This document shows positions 41,553-43,694 of a DNA stretch of 43,694 bases, in pieces. The stretch's first letter is position 1, and the number at the start of each line of letters is the position of its first letter. Below the pieces are notes generated by a model. That model made no database searches. It saw only the letters and a list, made by a program, of their open reading frames with translations, and was not told the origin of the DNA. This stretch comes from JBDKGD01 sp964645125 (lineage in GTDB: Bacteria; Patescibacteriota; Minisyncoccia; UBA6257; 2-01-FULL-56-20), in NCBI GenBank assembly GCA_964645125.1, contig CAZXZC010000003.1, forward strand, positions 1-43,694, given 5' to 3'. The translations under genes were made by a program, and so were the position numbers.

Positions 41553-43283
41553 ATGAAAGTATCAATACCACCACAACTACACAACACCATAACCACACAC
41601 CCCAACGGACACATCGCGCGGGCAATTACCCTTGCCACCAAAGCCCATGAAGGCCAAAAACGTAAAAGCGGTGAGCCGTATATCGTTCACCCGTTAGCGG
41701 TTGGCGAAACATTGTTCCTGTGGGGACTCGATGAAGCAACCATAACCGCCGGCATTCTCCACGACACCGTTGAAGACACACAGGTCACACTCGAACACAT
41801 TGAAAAAGAATTCGGCAAAGACATCGCTTTTTTAGTTGAGGGAGTTACCAAAATAAGCCGCATCAAATACCGGAGCCAAAAAGCAGCGCAGGTCGAAAAC
41901 TTACGCAAACTCATCCTTGCTCTCAGCCAAGACATTCGAGTGGTATTTATCAAACTCGCTGACCGCCTCCACAACATGAAAACATTAGCGGCTGTGCCTC
42001 CGCAAAAACAAAAACGCATCGCCGCCGAAACCGATGAAATCTACGCCCCCCTTGCCTATCGACTCGGTATGCACCAGGTATCAGGCGACTTGCAAGATCT
42101 CGCCTTCCCCTATATTCACCCCAAAGAATACGCGCACCTCGTTGAAACCGTACCCGCTCAATACGAAGCACGCTTAAAATATCTTGAAAATTTCAAACCA
42201 GAAGTAGAAAAAATTTTACACGAAAACAACATTGAAAACTTCTCGATTACCTTCCGCGCAAAACGATACAGTAGCTTGTATAAAAAATTACAAAGCGTCG
42301 GAATTGACGCACAAAACGCTAGCCAACTCTACGATCTTGTGGCTATGCGCATCATCGTCCCCACCACGGCCGCCTGCTACGCAGCCCTCGGCGCCATTCA
42401 CGCGCACTTCCCCCCACTACCAGGGCGCATCAAAGATTTCATTGCCATGCCAAAACCAAACGGCTATCGCAGCCTCCACACCACCGTGTTTGGACCAAAA
42501 GAAACAATTATCGAATTTCAAATCCGCACACCCGAAATGCACGAAGAAAACGAAAATGGCATAGCCGCGCACTGGCTATACAAACAAGCACAAGCAGGCA
42601 AAAAATCAGCGCACCCCCACCTGCTCACCCAAGAACTTACCTGGGTGCAACAACTCAAAAACTGGCACACCCAAATGGCACAAGGCAAAAACGCCAGCGA
42701 AATTTTGGATACCATGAAAGTCGAGTTCTTTAAAGACCGCATCTTTGCCATCACTCCGGCCGGCGATGTTATTGATCTGCCGGCGGCTGCCACACCAGTG
42801 GATTTCGCCTATCATATTCACACCGAACTTGGAAACACCTGCGTTGCAGCAAAAGTGAATGGTGTGTTTGTGCCCCTCAACCACCAACTCGCCTCGGGCG
42901 ATATGGTAGAAATTTTAGCGCAAAAAAACAAAATGCCATCAGAAGACTGGCTTGAATTCGTCAAAACCGCATCAGCCCGCGATCGCATTCGCGTGGCTTT
43001 GCGCCACAAAACAACCGCCCTTTCCAAAAAACGCAGACCAGAAAAAATAGAATTTAGACTATCCGTAATAAGCCGAGTGGGCTTGCTCAAAGACATTACC
43101 ACCATCTTTGCCCGCTCGCACATAAACATCACCGACGTCTTTTCTTCTGACGCAAAAAATGGCGTCGCCAATAGTATTAAAATCGTGTGCGACCTCAGTG
43201 ATACCGAAAAGGCTGAAAAAATAAAAATGAAGCTAAAGCAACTCAAAGAAATCCGCGAAATCAGCTTCCGATTGGCAAATTAA
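41553..43283 (+). CDS. rel: RelA/SpoT-type (p)ppGpp synthetase/hydrolase, short form
   Basis: Makes and degrades the alarmone (p)ppGpp, 576 residues. Seen: HD hydrolase domain (H70-D71 in ILHDTVEDT, FIKLADRLHNMKT), synthetase domain (LYDLVAMRIIVP, MPKPNGYRSLHTTVFGP, EFQIRTPEMH), TGS domain (ITPAGDVIDLPAAATPVDFAYHIHTELG), and a C-terminal ACT domain (RVGLLKDITTIFARSHINITDVFS). Full-length bifunctional Rel proteins have about 730 residues; the helical and zinc-finger modules between TGS and ACT are missing here. Hydrolase residues are intact. It follows topA after 19 bases. Confidence 0.95.
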   Translation: MKVSIPPQLHNTITTHPNGHIARAITLATKAHEGQKRKSGEPYIVHPLAVGETLFLWGLDEATITAGILHDTVEDTQVTLEHIEKEFGKDIAFLVEGVTKISRIKYRSQKAAQVENLRKLILALSQDIRVVFIKLADRLHNMKTLAAVPPQKQKRIAAETDEIYAPLAYRLGMHQVSGDLQDLAFPYIHPKEYAHLVETVPAQYEARLKYLENFKPEVEKILHENNIENFSITFRAKRYSSLYKKLQSVGIDAQNASQLYDLVAMRIIVPTTAACYAALGAIHAHFPPLPGRIKDFIAMPKPNGYRSLHTTVFGPKETIIEFQIRTPEMHEENENGIAAHWLYKQAQAGKKSAHPHLLTQELTWVQQLKNWHTQMAQGKNASEILDTMKVEFFKDRIFAITPAGDVIDLPAAATPVDFAYHIHTELGNTCVAAKVNGVFVPLNHQLASGDMVEILAQKNKMPSEDWLEFVKTASARDRIRVALRHKTTALSKKRRPEKIEFRLSVISRVGLLKDITTIFARSHINITDVFSSDAKNGVANSIKIVCDLSDTEKAEKIKMKLKQLKEIREISFRLAN

Positions 43284-43290
43284 AAAAGGA

Positions 43291-43329
43291 AAGACTCTGA
43301 AGTTTTCGAACTTCAGAGTCTTGCTAAAA
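43291..43329 (-). terminator. Strong UUCG-type hairpin between rel and the zinc-finger gene
   Basis: A 14-bp perfect stem AAGACTCTGAAGTT, loop TTCG, AACTTCAGAGTCTT (43291-43322). On the minus strand it is followed by TTTCCTTTTTT, so it mainly ends the zinc-finger gene; on the plus strand it may protect the rel mRNA end. Confidence 0.85.
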
Positions 43330-43331
43330 AA

Positions 43332-43607
43332 TTACATCAAAAGAGGGTTTTCTCCCTCGACCTCTGTCGCAAAATCTGGCGGAAATCCAAGAATTTCCGC
43401 CTGCACAGAAATAGCGACTGTCTCAACAACAATAGTCGCCACATCCGCAACCCCAACATACAAACGTTGCCAAATAGCAACGCGCATATGATCGGGAGTT
43501 GAAGGCCGCGCGTACAACATCCAATCATAGCACCGAGGGTGCCATAACTTCCATCCATGCTTCACGCAATCACCTACAACATCTTCTTTACAAAATTGGC
43601 AACGCAT
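43332..43607 (-). CDS. Small zinc-finger orphan protein
   Basis: A 91-residue protein. Seen: an N-terminal Cys/His cluster C3-x2-C6, C14-x2-H17, H23, C26 (C-QF-C, CVKHGWKLWHPRC) resembling a treble-clef zinc finger of LIM or HNH kind, and a C-terminal hydrophobic stretch (VADVATIVVETVAISVQ). No full family match recognised. It has a strong Shine-Dalgarno AGGAGG (43618-43613), a leader hairpin TTCGCG-TAA-CGCGAA (43623-43637) and a likely promoter TTGACT (43690-43685), 16 bases, TATATT (43668-43663), all within the window edge. Confidence 0.75.
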   Translation of the reverse strand: MRCQFCKEDVVGDCVKHGWKLWHPRCYDWMLYARPSTPDHMRVAIWQRLYVGVADVATIVVETVAISVQAEILGFPPDFATEVEGENPLLM

Positions 43608-43622
43608 AGAACCCTCCTCCCC

Positions 43623-43637
43623 TTCGCGTAACGCGAA
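43623..43637 (-). promoter_or_regulatory. 5' leader hairpin of the zinc-finger gene
   Basis: 6-bp perfect stem TTCGCG / CGCGAA with a 3-base loop, ending just upstream of the Shine-Dalgarno. Same design as the leaders of the lipoprotein gene and the 24.7-25.5 kb orphan. Confidence 0.65.
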
Positions 43638-43662
43638 AAGAAAAAAACAAAAAAATTGAAAA

Positions 43663-43690
43663 AATATAAAAGAGCGGGAAAAAGAGTCAA
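43663..43690 (-). promoter_or_regulatory. Probable promoter of the zinc-finger gene
   Basis: Minus-strand TTGACT (43690-43685), 16-base spacer, TATATT (43668-43663). Near consensus, but in very A-rich DNA where chance matches are common. Confidence 0.5.
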
Positions 43691-43694
43691 AAAA

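Noticed and set aside
1..43694. Alternative genetic code with UGA as Gly
   Set aside because: TGA ends the PilO-like and dprA genes at sensible positions and no in-frame TGA is needed to complete conserved proteins.

Overview
The window looks like chromosomal DNA from a bacterium of the Candidate Phyla Radiation (Patescibacteria, Parcubacteria-like). Evidence is the mix of small single-copy housekeeping genes, a compact type IV pilus locus, very large repeat-rich surface proteins, many genes without recognisable relatives, and frequent leaderless-looking starts. TGA works as a stop (for example the PilO-like gene and dprA), so the code is the standard one, not the UGA-Gly code of Gracilibacteria or Absconditabacteria. 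There is a 100-N scaffold gap at 6817-6916. No rRNA, CRISPR array, transposase or phage gene was seen.

Layout. 1-2.7 kb: YbaB-like protein, a metal P-type ATPase and an AT-rich orphan membrane protein. 2.8-7.6 kb: two divergent secreted proteins sharing fibronectin-III-like repeats, one also carrying an FG-rich low-complexity region; the second is broken by the gap. 7.8-12.6 kb: MacA/MacB-type efflux operon and an HtrA-like protease. 12.7-18.5 kb (minus): an anchored lamin-tail-like protein and metG-tatD-leuS. 18.6-23.2 kb (minus): AI-2E family permease with M16 peptidase, coiled-coil lytic transglycosylase, ribosomal protein L25. 23.3-29.4 kb: accessory region with aldolase, PfkB kinase plus a 422-aa orphan, and orphan genes that each have their own promoter and terminator. 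29.5-36 kb (minus): tRNA-Asp, ligA, and a type IV pilus operon (pilin, PilB, PilC, pseudopilin). 36-37.3 kb: RluA-type pseudouridine synthase, tRNA-Ile, tRNA-Val. 37.4-43.3 kb (plus): PilO-like protein, small membrane protein, dprA, topA, rel; then a minus-strand zinc-finger orphan.

How it fits together. The pilus genes, the PilO-like protein and DprA are the machinery expected for DNA uptake in a small scavenging cell, with LigA and TopA for processing. MacAB, the metal ATPase, the transglycosylase and the surface proteins serve the envelope. The most unusual part is 25.5-25.93 kb: a consensus promoter and a strongly folded leader in front of an orphan gene, preceded by a compact 124-nt segment with terminal complementarity, two internal hairpins and a possible pseudoknot. 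The second theme is a split between housekeeping genes with a -10 box 6-10 nt before the start codon and orphan genes with near-consensus promoter, 5' hairpin, strong Shine-Dalgarno and own terminator.
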